Below, one piece after another: positions 1-11,856 of a stretch of 64,000 nt of DNA. Below the pieces are notes generated by a model, which searched no databases, was not told the DNA's origin, and saw only the letters and a program-made list of their open reading frames with translations. The position numbers and the translations under genes are program-made. Each line of letters starts with the position of its first letter. The stretch's first letter is position 1. Source of the DNA: Jacaranda mimosifolia (taxonomy: Eukaryota > Streptophyta > Magnoliopsida > Lamiales > Bignoniaceae); NCBI GenBank assembly GCA_018894105.1, contig CM032131.1:21867578-21931577 (forward strand), read 5' to 3'.

Positions 1-1422
1 TACATATTGATAAATGATAATGCTAGTACTTACTTTAATATTTATTATTGAAATTTGTATTGCATTACCTAATATATTTTTGATTAATTTATTGTGATTA
101 AATTATTTTATTATATTTAATTAATCGATAGTTTTTAATTTGTGTTTTACTAATACATATTGTTTTACAAGGATCTGTCAATTTTGTAATATATATCATA
201 TATATTTATATATATGTATATGTCAATAATAAGTTTCAGTTTTAAATAAAATAGACAACAGATTTCCTATTTATAGTGTGTATATATATATATATTTCAT
301 ATATGTTTTAGTCTTATTTTCATACTACAATCATAATTAATGTAATTTATGACATATATATTATATATTATATTATTTGTACGTGCACAATTACATGTTA
401 TCACATTTGTCAAAATATTTTTACATTATGCATATTTTTAAAATTGATCTATATACTTTATTATATATACATTACATACCCTACTTAACAACATCACATT
501 AACACTTATAAGAGGATAGATAATTGGACATTATTTTTGCCTTAATTCAGTACATTCTACTGTTGAAACACATGGAAACTTTTTTGGTTCATAACTTCCA
601 ATATTTTTATCTATTTATTTGTACAAGGATTTCAAATATATATATATATATGTACATATATATTATATAACATGTGCGGTTCCAACAAACTATACATGGA
701 ATAAACATAAGAGGTACTCCTTAAGGTATGAATGTTGTACAAATGAAACCAATTTGCCATATTAATAGACTCGAGTGGAAAAATTCATGGTCTTGCACCT
801 TACATCCGTGTGTGCTAAACCGTTAACAAAATTATCACTTGTATAACCACATCAAATTATTTACCTACATACTAAGTCTCAATCACAACATTACCACCTT
901 ACATATAAAACATACATCATATATAAGTAAAACTGGCCTTGTATCAGTGTCATTATACAACAGTTGAGAATTTTAAATTCACTACAATTATTGTATATCA
1001 TATTGTCATAATATACAAACTTCCCACAGTCTGCCAGTTTGCTACAGCAACAAGTTCAGCCTATATGGGGTGTGAATCGCCTTGCACCAAAGGTAAAGAA
1101 GCTTCTCTCCAAAAATAAATGACTAAAAGGCAAGTTGAGAAAGCTGACAGCAACATGGAAAAAAAAAATGTGAGATTGCCAAATTTGGGACCACTCCAAC
1201 ATGAAATGATGTGATCCACTTAACCAAACATGAAATGATATTTTTATTTTCTTTGGTCACTCACATCCAAACCAACCAAAAAAGGCCAATTTATTATACC
1301 TTTTGGCATTGAACAACACCAGCAAGGAAACTGAATGAAGATGGGAGTAGAGAGAACATAGAGTTTCAAATCACAATGAGACTTTGCCACAAAAGACACC
1401 ACACAAGAGACACATCCTATTT
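1..1422. other. AT-rich intergenic DNA
   Basis: No open frame of coding character is visible. The first 700 bases are dominated by short TA-rich runs such as (TA)n near 185-215 and 280-300. From about 1000 onward base composition is more even, but I recognise no exon or repeat family. It ends at the AATTC target-site copy of the Copia element. Confidence 0.6.
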
Positions 1423-1427
1423 AATTC

Positions 1428-1666
1428 TGAAGAAATCTGAGAAAAAATTGATCTTATTTTTCTGTCTTTTACATTGTTTACAGTAGGCTATTTATATATA
1501 CATTCTAAGTCTGCAAAAGGAAACTAAAAGGCATGAAGTAAGGAATAAAATCAGGCACTAAATAGTGCATCGGTTACTCCTAAAAATCCTCTATCAAATC
1601 ATCAATTACTCCAAAAAATCTTCTATCAAAATCTTCTAATACTCTTCAAGATTCTGGAATTCTTCA
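1428..1666 (-). repeat. Copia 3' LTR
   Basis: The left copy of the 239-bp direct repeat; it is the 3' LTR because the element reads on minus. It matches 5318-5556 with about ten substitutions and no indels by eye. It starts TG and ends CA on either strand. Confidence 0.95.
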
Positions 1667-1678
1667 CTCCCCCTCAAG
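1667..1678 (-). other. polypurine tract of Copia element
   Basis: On the minus strand this reads CTTGAGGGGGAG immediately before the 3' LTR, the usual plus-strand priming tract of plant Copia elements. Confidence 0.9.
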
Positions 1679-1699
1679 CTAGGGAATATATGTCAATCA

Positions 1700-3791
1700 T
1701 TCCCAGCTTGGATAGATTCATGTCAAACTGAGCTCTTGGGATCGCTTTGGTTAGTATATATGTTGTTTGCTGCCGTGTAGGAGTATAATCAACTTCTATG
1801 ATCTTTTTTTCAATTTTTTCTCTGATAAAGTGACGATCAATCTTGACATGCTTGGTTTAGTCATGATGCACGGGATTCTTTGCAATACTGATAGCTGCTT
1901 GATTATCACACATCAACTTCATTAATGTTAAAAATGGATATTGAAGTTCCTCTAGAAGTCTTTTTAACCACATTCCCTTGCAAATACCGTGAGCCATTGC
2001 TCGAACCTCGGCCCCGGCGCTACTGCGAGCTACAACTGACTGCTTTTTACTCTTCCAAGTAACTAAATTACCCCACACATAGGTACAATATCCTGAGGTT
2101 GATCTTCTATTTGTCAATGATCTAGCCCAGTCAGCATCAGAGAAAATTTCTATACTTCGGATAGTTCCCTTCTTGAAGAACAACCCTTTCCCTGGAGTCA
2201 TTTTTAAGTAACGCAATATCCTATACACTGCTTCTTGATGCTCTTCTGTAGGGTTGTTCATATATTGGCTAACCATACTCACAGCGAAACTAATATCTGG
2301 TCTCGTGTGAGACAAGTATATCAATTTTCCTACTAGCCTTTGGTATCTTCATTTGTCAACAATAGTTGATTCTCCTTTAGAGCCAATCTTGTTGAATGGA
2401 TCCATTGGGGTCTCACAGGGTTTACACCCAAGCATGCCAGTCTCTCTTAGTAGGTCAAGTGTATATTTCCTTTGTGAAACCGAGATCCCTTTACTTGATC
2501 TTGCTACCTCCATACCTAGGAAGTACCTTAAAGTCCCAAGGTCTTTAGTCTCGAACTCCCTGCTTAGATTTTTCTTTAATCGAGATATCTCCTCATCATG
2601 GTTTCCTGTGACAACAATATCATCAACATAGACTATGAGAATTGTGATCTTACCATTTGAGAGCCTCTTGAAGAATAGGGTATGATCTGATTGCCCTTGT
2701 AAGTATCCTTGTTCTTTAATAGCCTTAGTGAATCTCTCAAACCAAGCTCTTGGCGACTGCTTTAGTCCATAGAGAGATTTTCGAAGTTTGCATACTTGAT
2801 TTCTATTATTGGGATGCTTTAGACCTGGAGGAATTTCCATGTAAACTTCATCTTCAAGATCTCCATTGAGGAATGCATTTTTAACGTCAAGTTGATGCAA
2901 ACTCCAATCAAGATTGGCTGCTAATGATAACAAAACCCTGATTGTATTCAATTTTGCAACAGGAGCAAATGTTTCCTGGTAATCAATCCCATAGGTTTGT
3001 GTGAAACCTTTCACAACCAGTCTTGCTTTATAGCGGTCTATGTTGCCATCCACCTTGTATTTGATATTAAAGATCCACTTGCATCCCACAGAATTTTTAC
3101 CTTAAGGTAGTTGGGTGAGTTCCCAAGTCCCATTCTTTTGCAATGCTTTAATTTCTTCATTTAGTGCCTCTCTCCACTTGGGGTTTTGTAGAGCCCCTTG
3201 TATGCAGGTTGGGATTTTAATCTTGTCTAGATTAGTGGCAAATGCTTGAAAGCTAGGAGACAACTTCTCATAGGAAACAAAATGTGAAATATGGTGTTGG
3301 GTACAAGTTCTAACCCTTTCTCTATGGGCAATAGGAATATAGAGATCATTAGTAAAACATAAATCATCTGCGGAGGAACAAGTATTTGTGTTATCTTGAA
3401 AAACTTCGACGAGAGTTGGATTCGGGGCATTTGTTAGGCAAGGCTCAGAAGGCATTTGCAATTCCACTGGTTGAGGGTCCTTCCGGCATCTTGAGTAAAC
3501 TTTAAGCTCCTTGTTTCCTCCCTGAGAATTGTGAGTAAAAGTAGGAACTGAGGGTTCAACCACTGGTTGAGGCTCTGCCTCGGGAAAACTTTCAGAAAAT
3601 TTAGGAACATCGAGTTTGGGAATGTCCCAAAAAAGATATTCTTCTTGCTTCACCTCCCCCTGAATATGAGATTTAGGATAGTAAGGAACATTTTCAAGAA
3701 AAGTTACTCCATGGTGTTGTAAGTCTTTCGAGTAGAGGGGTAGTAACATTTGTATCCTTTCTGGTGAGAGGAATAGCCAAGAAAAAGGCAT
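1700..3791 (-). pseudogene. Copia pol remnant: reverse transcriptase and RNase H
   Basis: Three minus-strand pieces lie in one frame, broken by stops. The first (3102-3791) holds the variable linker after integrase and the start of the RT module (WREALNEEIKAL). The second (2349-3089) is the RT core, with QLDVKNAFLNGDL, the SLYGLKQSPRAW motif and the catalytic YVDD box. The third (1857-2324) carries the RNase H region (DADWA, CDNQAA). In-frame stops at 3102-3104, 2349-2351 and 1857-1859 separate the pieces, and coding similarity continues past the last stop towards 1690. The catalytic motifs survive, so decay is recent. Confidence 0.92.
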
Positions 3792-3886
3792 TTGACAGAC
3801 TTTGGATCAAGTTTGCTTCTTTGATGAAAGTAAACATGGACATAAGCAGAGCACCCAAAAACTTTGATAGGAATATTTGTGACAAT

Positions 3887-5128
3887 TTAATTTTGGGGAA
3901 AAACTTTAGATAAAACATGACAAGGTGTGTCAAACTTTAGGATTCTTGAGGGCATTCTTTTAATCAAATACGTTGCTGTCAAGACAGCCTCCCCCAAAAA
4001 ATGTTTTGGGACATTACTAGTAAGCATGATAGATCGAGCAACCTCAAGCAAGTGTCTATTTTTTCTCTCGACTATCCCATTCTGTTGAGGTGTATCAACA
4101 CAAGAACTTTGGTGAATAATGTCATTTTCCAAAAGATAATTCCCAAGAGTTGCATTAAAGTACTCTTTAGCATTATCAGTTCTAAACACCTGAATTTTAG
4201 CATGGAATTGATTCTTAATCATAGAATAAAAGTTTTTAAATATGACTCCCACCTCTGATTTTTCTCTCATGAGAAATACCCATGTAATTCGGGTATGGTT
4301 ATCAACAAAAGATACAAACTATTTTGCCCCTGTAATGTTTCGAACCCGAGAAGGTCCCCAAATGTCACTGTGGATAACAGAAAATGGTTGTGAGGGTTTG
4401 TAATTTTGGAGAGGGTAAAAACTAAGACAGTGCTTTGATAGCTGGCAAACCTCACACTGGAAAATTTTTGGATTTTTATTGATGAACAATGAAGGAAATA
4501 ACTTTGACAAGTATATGAAGTTTGGATGACCTAGACGAAGATGCCATAACATAATCATATGTTCTTTATTTGAAGAGGAAAATGTGTTTGAACCAGAAAT
4601 AGTATCATTGGCCACAGAGGAGGAAACCTGGTGAACTTGAATTTTTTCACTATCAACTTGATCATGTGCCCTAATCTGGTAGAGTCCTCCATTTTCCTTA
4701 GCCTTGCCAATCATTTTCCCCGAATCCAAATCCTGAAATAAGCAATGGGTAGAGGAAAATTTAGCAACACAATTTAAATCTCTGGTAAGTTTACTGATGG
4801 ATAGTAAATTGCAAATTAAATTTGGAACTAATAAAACTGATTTGATGGTTAGTGACTCAAAGATGATCACTTCTCCAAACCCAGTCACAGTAGAAAGAGA
4901 ACCATCTGTAATCCTGACTTTGTAATTCTTGTGGCAGGGGCTATATTCATGAAACAATGAAGCATCACCTGTCATGTGGCCTGAGGCTCTAGAGTCAACG
5001 ATCCACATGGATGAAGCTTTGGTTTTAGACTGCAGGGCAGTCAAAAAAGTACCTTTTTGGGTAGAAAATCTAGTTGATATGACTTGAGTAGAAGAAGGTC
5101 CTTGATTGAACATCTTTTGCAACCACAA
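3887..5128 (-). pseudogene. Copia pol remnant: protease and integrase
   Basis: The frame 4319-5128 opens at what would be the end of gag, then gives the retroviral-type aspartic protease, the GAG-pre-integrase region (LWHLRLGHPNFIYLSKL) and the first part of integrase (HSDIWGPSRV). The protease active-site block reads DSRASGHMTG where the family has DSGA, so the conserved glycine is arginine. A frame change near 4270-4319 leads to the integrase core in 3887-4270 (FRTDNAKEYF, TPQQNGIVERKNRHLLEVAR). Further frame changes fall near 3790-3890. The product would be inactive. Confidence 0.9.
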
Positions 5129-5305
5129 ACTTGATCTTTACTAAAGAAGGCAGCTTCACTAGATGGCTTTCTTTTCACGTCTAATATAGCCACGAAACAC
5201 TAAACAACGACTATTGGGAAATCATGAGACTTAAATAAAGGCTTGGTGTTTTGTTTTGGACTGAAAAAAATGGATGGACAGAAAAACCATCAGAGCCTAA
5301 TTTTG

Positions 5306-5317
5306 GCTCTGATACCA
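5306..5317 (-). other. primer-binding site, initiator-Met tRNA
   Basis: On the minus strand this reads TGGTATCAGAGC directly after the 5' LTR, complementary to the 3' end of initiator methionine tRNA, as in most plant Copia elements. Confidence 0.93.
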
Positions 5318-5556
5318 TGAAGAAATCTGAGAAAAAATTGATCTTATTTTTCTGTCTTTTACATTGTTTACAACAAGCTATTTATATATACATTCTAAGT
5401 CTACAAAAGGAAACTAGAAGGCATGAAGTAAGGCATAAAATCAGGCACTAAACAGTGCATCAGTTACTCCTAAAAATCCTCTATCAAATCATCAATTACT
5501 CCAAAAAATCTTCTATCAAAATATTCGAATACTCTTCAAGATTCTGGAATTCTTCA
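5318..5556 (-). repeat. Copia 5' LTR
   Basis: The right copy of the 239-bp LTR, functionally the 5' LTR for the minus-strand element. It is followed by the second AATTC at 5557-5561. Confidence 0.95.
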
Positions 5557-5561
5557 AATTC

Positions 5562-8500
5562 CTAATATTACCAGGGAAAAAGTCTTATAGACACAAAAAT
5601 TCAGTTAATGCAAAGACATAACTGGAAAAGCCTTCATTTGTGAGCTGTGTTAAGACGATGTAAATGCAAAAAGAGGGATTTCAAAAACTATTGTGTGGAT
5701 AAAAAACACAATGCTACTGCATCGGTAAGAAATGGTTGAAAATAGGAGGAAACCAACTTGTAGGATGCAGTGACCGCAGGTTTTCAAACACTCCCACACT
5801 AACTAAAGGGGACACAACCAATTGGAAGGTAAGGTGACACTATAGGAAAAAACTGGACAGAAAACAATATGCTAGCTGCCCTAAAAAACCAAGCCACCAT
5901 CATTTTGCACATCGTTAGCAACCAGGTTGTGCTACTGTATGCAGCATCATCAACTAAAAATTGCACGAACATAAGCAGGCCTCGCAAAAATGGGTCAAAA
6001 CTTACTGAAGACTCCGAAGGAGTCCTTCAATTATCCAATCCTAAGTAGTCAACATAGGGAGGGGTATGACTTTTTTCTCCATTTTTGGCATGGAGAAACC
6101 CCAAACGTAATGCTAGAATTTCTAAAGGGTGTATTAGGCTCATGATAGTGAAAAAACTAACAACAGGCACATTATAACATACTACATACTCAATAACCAC
6201 ATCACATAACCATATAATGTAGAGCACAATATACAAAGCAAACACAAAGGGTATTACACAAAATTTTGAATAATAATGCAATTAATCAGAACATGAAAAG
6301 GTCACACAAGAGTAACACAGTAAGAGTAAGTGCATAGGCCATAACTTACTGATGAACTACAACATGTAGGGGTTGGTGAATGTACCAGAGGGCTGGATAG
6401 AGACTGGGATGAGGGAATGGAGATAGAAAAGTTGTCTCCTGACTCACTTACAGAAACTGTTAATTAGATGACATAAAATTAATGGTAGAAATTGATATAG
6501 TTCATTGAACTGCAAAAAGGGTGTCGACGGTGTGACACTATAGTGGTTGGATTTACCTTCCATTTAGGTAGATTTTCTTGCACAAAAAAAGGACTAAGAA
6601 TTTGCTTGGATCGTGAAAAGATACACAACCAAGTTCAGTGAACCAAACACTGTTTGAGAAATGATAATTTCATGTGCTGGTAGTGTGCAAGTGTAGGAGC
6701 TTGTGAAAAGAGGAGAGCAAAAGGGGAAGTTATATGTGGATAGAGGAATATAAATAATAGGCACATATCAATAATGGAGTAGATGGAATAGTATAGTGAT
6801 ATGACTACACCCACACCGAAAGCAAAAATGCAAAAACAATATAAAAATGTGTAGTCAAGATTCCAGAACAGGTTGCAGAAAATAAAAGATAGTCACAAGG
6901 AATCCAAGAAAGCAAACAAAAGATTCAGCCTTAATAAAATGTAAGGCAACCACACAGTTAATCTAGCCAACAAATATTGATAGTGCTTGATTGTACATTG
7001 ACTCCCACTTATACTATAGTCTTTGAATTAGTGGACTCAACCACATGTGAGGCATACAATATGGTCAGCTTTCACATCATATCAACAGAAATTTCCATAG
7101 CATAACATTAGTACAGTTTACCGATACTGTAAAGACCCCAAATTAAGCTTAATGGCAAGTAGGAAAACAAATATCTCAACTACTTTACCAACCAAAAATC
7201 CTTCCAGATTCAATGAAAACAACAATACTGTAGAAGCCATACTTAATCTGGCTATTTAAATCATAATATATAACCAAAATAAATAGGTACCATGCTAATA
7301 ACACATTATTGATTGTTTATGCAACAGAAGGGAAAAAATGAGAGCATGCTTCAGAAAAATTTCATTCATCCGTTGATGGAAACTTGAGAGCGATTTAATG
7401 GGAGATAAGTTGTCTGAGTAATAGTTGATGCCGTGGGTTTTTTTTGGTTGATACACGGCTTTGTTAAGATTTATATTCCTATGTATTCTATTGCCTATCG
7501 ATCTATGCAAAAAGGCCATGGGTATGTTATAATGTTCAAATTATTTGGTGTGTAACCAGAGGACTTATCTCCTCGACTTTGCTACGGAGTGGTTGTGCAA
7601 AATAAGGTGCTTAATAGGTTATTTAGCCTCAGTACATGCCGTGTTTTTAGATTTATTGCTTACTTGCTAAAGTTCCTTGGTAAGTTCTCCCTTTTCGTGC
7701 ATGTGTAATCGCCTATGAAGATGAACAATGTGTTTATAGGGTTTTGTGTTATCTATATTTTTAGTGTTCATTTAAGGTCTTTGTTGAATAATAGTATACA
7801 TTCTATGAAATATGCATTACTTGTTGAGTTGCTCTTCCCTTTTTGTGGTTCTTTTGCCCTAATTGAAATTTGGTACTATCTGGATTTTGGGTTTTCTGGG
7901 CAGAATATGTATTGACTATTCAAAAAAGTTGGGGTATGTTTTGTGTGAAATTTTTTGTTCCTCGAAATGAATCAAATAGGCTCAATTGTGGAACGAAATT
8001 CTGGTGTTTATTGATTCTGGTTTTATATGACCATCTGCTTCTTGAACAACCTACATCAAGATAAATGCAAGAACAACCACACTTCATCACTAAAATAGAC
8101 CCATCGGCATTTGTTTTCGCACAACTATTACGGAAAAAATATTAGGGGATCGATTTTTAACACCTTCAGATGGGTATGTTTATAAATGAAACATGTTTCA
8201 ACCTATAACTCAACGACAAGGAGAAGAAAAGGGTTCTAGGGGAAGGAATGGGAATCGCTGTGAAGGAACATAGAAATTTGGGGAGAATGATAGACATAGC
8301 TAGAGAAAGCAAAGACAGAATCATGTAGGGAATCAGGGCATTGGGTAATGGGAAATGAAGGGTTCATTTAGGTTATTAGAGTTGCAAAGGAGGAGCATTT
8401 TTGGGTTTGAAATAGTAAAATGAAAAAAAAAATTGAGAAGTCTAGGAATGTTTTCCCGAAATGACGGTATTTCGGGGAAACTCTCCCAACCATAGCCCTA

Positions 8501-9478
8501 ATTTATATTTAAAGTGAAAATTATTTTTAACCAATGATGCCCATTATAGTCCCATAATGAAAATGTAAATTCCAAACATGGAACGTCCATAATGAAAATA
8601 TAAATTCCACACCTCAAACTGGGACTTTAAATTGGTCGAATTCAAACTAAATTAGTGTTATTTAAATTCAAATTTGTTTATGAAAATTTGTATCCAAATT
8701 TAATCAAATATTTTCTAGGATTTATGTTAATTAATAATATATACGAGACAAATGAATTTCAATATCGGACCAAAAAATGGATCCAATTAAAATATTTTTC
8801 CTTTTAGATTGTATGAAAAAATATATATTAAAACATGTAAAGAAGTATGCGTTAAATTTAAGTTCTTTACTATATTTTATCATATATTGGCTCAAAAATT
8901 AAATATATGGATAATAAGCTCGCATTTTATCTTATATATTGGTTCATAGATTAACTATTATTAAATATTAAAAGAAATATAAACTCTTGAAAAACTTATA
9001 AACTCATGTCTTAAAAGAATTTACGAATATTTTTATACCATTTTTTAAAATATTTTTGAAAATTTTTTAAATCCATATTATTAGTGTATGTGATATGGGA
9101 GAGCTCAATATTGACTTGATCTTAATGAAGTTTAGGTTCACCGTACAACACTTTGAATGAAGACCCACTAGATCTCAATTATGTTGACTCGATAATCGAC
9201 ACAATTGCTTGCGAGATACAGGCAACCTACATTACCTAACTCCCTTTAAGCAAAATATATAGTGTTCGATCCCAAATGACAAGAGGGACCTGGAGACGGC
9301 TATGCATTGCTCAAATCATCCTACTCCAAGTTGGGTCCAAGAAGACACGAACATATTTGCATATTCCATCTCCCCAGAGATGAAGGAATGCAATCAGTAG
9401 CCAAGCAAGATAAGTGATCGACCTCAACATCTCAAGTAAACATCTACCAAGCATGCTTTAAAGTAAATCAGACTCTGC
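5562..9478. other. intergenic DNA without a recognised gene
   Basis: I see only short open frames, none with recognisable domains. The most gene-like is a 74-codon minus-strand frame at 7295-7519 with a basic N-terminus, but no splice partner was found. The sector 8420-9480 becomes very AT-rich with runs resembling old repeat DNA. No clean repeat ends were located. Confidence 0.5.
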
Positions 9479-9481
9479 TCA

Positions 9482-9800
9482 CATTATTAAAAAAAAAACT
9501 ATTTTTTGCAATGAAAATTTGCGACGAATTTTTCATTGAAAAAAAATCCGTAGCAAAATGGCACTTTCTGGAAAAAAAAAATTGTTTTTTCTGCAACGGA
9601 AAATTCCATCACAAAAAAATTAGAAAAAAAAAAAGAAAGAAAGAAAGAAAAAAGTTTGCAACGGATTTTTCCATTGCAAAACTTGAATTTTGCAACAAAA
9701 AAATTTCGTTGCAAAATTTGCTAAAATTTGAAAAAAAATTGCAGCAGAAAAATCCATCACAAATCTAAAATTTTGCAATGAAATTTTTTCCATTGCAAAT
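9482..9800. repeat. CACTA left subterminal repeat array
   Basis: At least seven copies of TTGCAACG / CGTTGCAA-like words in both orientations, often paired as short palindromes around AAATTTT. Long A runs make the open frames here look coding, but they are low-complexity artefacts. Confidence 0.8.
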
Positions 9801-10668
9801 CGGGGGGGTGGAAGAGAAAAGAAATCACAAATGGGTGGGTGGGGGAAATAAACCCTAACTTCCCCACCCCCACACAAACTTGGAGCTTCCACCTTTCCCT
9901 TTTTTTCTTTTTTTCTTTTTTTGCTTCTAAATTGTGACCAACCGGTTGCGGCTAGTAGCTTGCTAGCTGCGCACCATGAGTGCACGCTGGGTGCCCAACA
10001 AGTGCTAACCGCTAGCCAAATCTGGCCATCAAATTTATGTTTTTTGAAAATTTCGTTTTAATTTTAATAATTGCTAATGGTTTTTTTTTTATTTATTATT
10101 TCAGGTTTGGAGAGCTTATATTTCGCAATATCCCCACTAATTTAATTATGATTTATTTAGTTAAAATTTGATTTATGTATTAGTTAAGATTTGATTTATG
10201 TATGGATTATTTAGTTACGATATGATTTATGTGTTTAGTTAAAATATGTATTTAGAGTTGGTGGAATTAGGAAGGAGGATGGGATGCTGGGAGAAGGGGT
10301 AAAGCCTTCTCATTTGTTGTTGATTGATTTTTAATTGCTTGCACGATGATGATGGGTATAAGAAGGAGTATTTATGTGACATTATGTGTTTACGAATATT
10401 ATTAATTGTAAATATTGGTTTAAATTATAATTTAGTATGTTAGTTTAAATTTAATTTATGTATTAGATTAAATTATGTTAGTTTAAATTTAATTTATGTA
10501 TTCGATTAAAAAATCTATTAGAATTTTGATTGAGTTAAATTTTATGTTAGTATATGTTGAATTGCATTAAGTATATAAATTTTAATTTTAGTTTATTGAA
10601 TTATGATTTATTGATAAATAGTGCACTTGTAAGAAAATTTTAGATTGATAATCACTTTGTAAATTATG

Positions 10669-10690
10669 ATATATATATATATATATATAT
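10669..10690. repeat. (AT)n microsatellite
   Basis: A simple (AT)11 run inside the CACTA element. Confidence 0.9.
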
Positions 10691-11659
10691 GTTGTTTTGT
10701 TATAGCAAGGGACACATATATCCAATTTTTTGATTCAATATGTGTTTATAAATATTATAAGTTGTTTTTAATTGAAGTAATGCTATTCATTTTGTTGAGT
10801 CTTGTTTTTTTGGCAATTTGAAGTATTCTGTTTAAAGGAGTTTTTGATAGAATGTATCATTAATCATATTAAATCTTTGCTGTTTTTATCTACTTGGATA
10901 TGTTTGATGTAATGATAAACAAATTAAGAGTTCGATTGTTAATGGGCTATAGACATTCCAATCTCAATTTGTTTATCATTGATATCAATACGCCAATAAG
11001 TCGATACTTACTTGTATATTTGCCAATAGATATCTTATATGGTTGAACACTATACACCCAAACTTTTGTGTTGTCTATATCTATGTCCATATAATCTAGA
11101 TCAAATTAGGTATTAGTAATCTAACTTTTAAATTTAAGTTTTCAAAAGATTTTCGATGAACAATTCCGTTGGAAATCTTTCTATTGGATTTTATTATTCA
11201 AAGGCAATTAAGATGATGTGTTTTGGGGAGTTTGATGTAAGAATTATTTCAAGCATAACTTATGTTTTTTCTTAATTAGATTTCAAAATATATATTTCTC
11301 TCCGTGTTTTGAATTTTTTTTATGTACCTCTTAGTTTACATTTCTATCTTTCATTGTTCTAATTTTATTTTTGCTTTGAAATTGTAAAATTTGATATTTC
11401 AAGGCATTGAAATTTAGTACAAGTCTTTGTATTGAATAAGACAATTTTTTTGGCATTATTTTGTGAATTTATATTTTAGTTAGGACTTGGTTTATTATAT
11501 ATTTCAAGAGTTTGTTGTATTTATTGAGTTGTATGTATTTATTTATTTGAATTATTATTATTCGGGCATTGCAATTTAGAATGAGGATGTATAATTTTTT
11601 GGTTGATTATAGGTACCAAATTTGGTATAGGATGCATAATTTTTTTTTTTTAAAAAAAA

Positions 11660-11853
11660 ATTAAAAATTTGCAACGAAAATTTCTGTTGCAATTCTTTTT
11701 AAAAAAAATTACAATTTTTGTGACCGACACAAATCCATCTCAAAATCGTAAAAGTGACGCCCCAAATCCATCACAAAAATTTGCAACGAAGCATTTTGCG
11801 ATGGATTTTTTCCGTCACAAAATCCATCCCAAATAATAGTTTTTTTAGTAGTG
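11660..11853. repeat. CACTA right subterminal repeat array
   Basis: Repeats the TTGCAACGAA and GATGGATTT words of the left end in inverted arrangement, ending in the terminal TAGTAGTG. Confidence 0.8.
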
Positions 11854-11856
11854 TCA

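Larger units (their letters stand above)
1428..5556 (-). mobile_element. Ty1/copia LTR retrotransposon, gag-deleted
   Basis: A complete-ended 4129-bp element reading on the minus strand. Both 239-bp LTRs begin TGAAGAA and end TTCTTCA. The flanks carry the same five bases, AATTC, at 1423-1427 and 5557-5561, which is a target-site duplication. A primer-binding site for initiator-Met tRNA lies just inside the right LTR and a purine tract just inside the left LTR. Protease, integrase, reverse transcriptase and RNase H remains occur in Copia order. Fewer than 200 bases separate the primer site from the protease frame, so gag is essentially absent. By eye the LTRs differ at 10 of 239 positions, suggesting an insertion a few million years old or less. 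It cannot move on its own. Confidence 0.95.
9482..11853. mobile_element. non-autonomous CACTA (En/Spm-type) transposon
   Basis: A 2372-bp element. The right end, read inward on minus, is CACTACTAAAAAAAC. The left end, read inward on plus, is CATTATTAAAAAAAAAAC, the same terminal repeat with two C-to-T changes and a longer A run. The base triplet TCA lies on both sides (9479-9481 and 11854-11856), the 3-bp target duplication expected for CACTA elements. Both ends carry many short subterminal repeats built on TTGCAACGGAA and its complement, the kind of array bound by CACTA transposases. No transposase frame is present, so it depends on an autonomous relative. Confidence 0.87.

Noticed and set aside
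7295..7519. 74-codon minus frame with a basic N-terminus, possible organelle-targeted protein
   Set aside because: No recognised motif, weak start context and no convincing downstream exon.
9499..9985. Open frames on both strands with long Lys/Phe runs
   Set aside because: They are translations of A/T-rich CACTA subterminal repeats, not genes.
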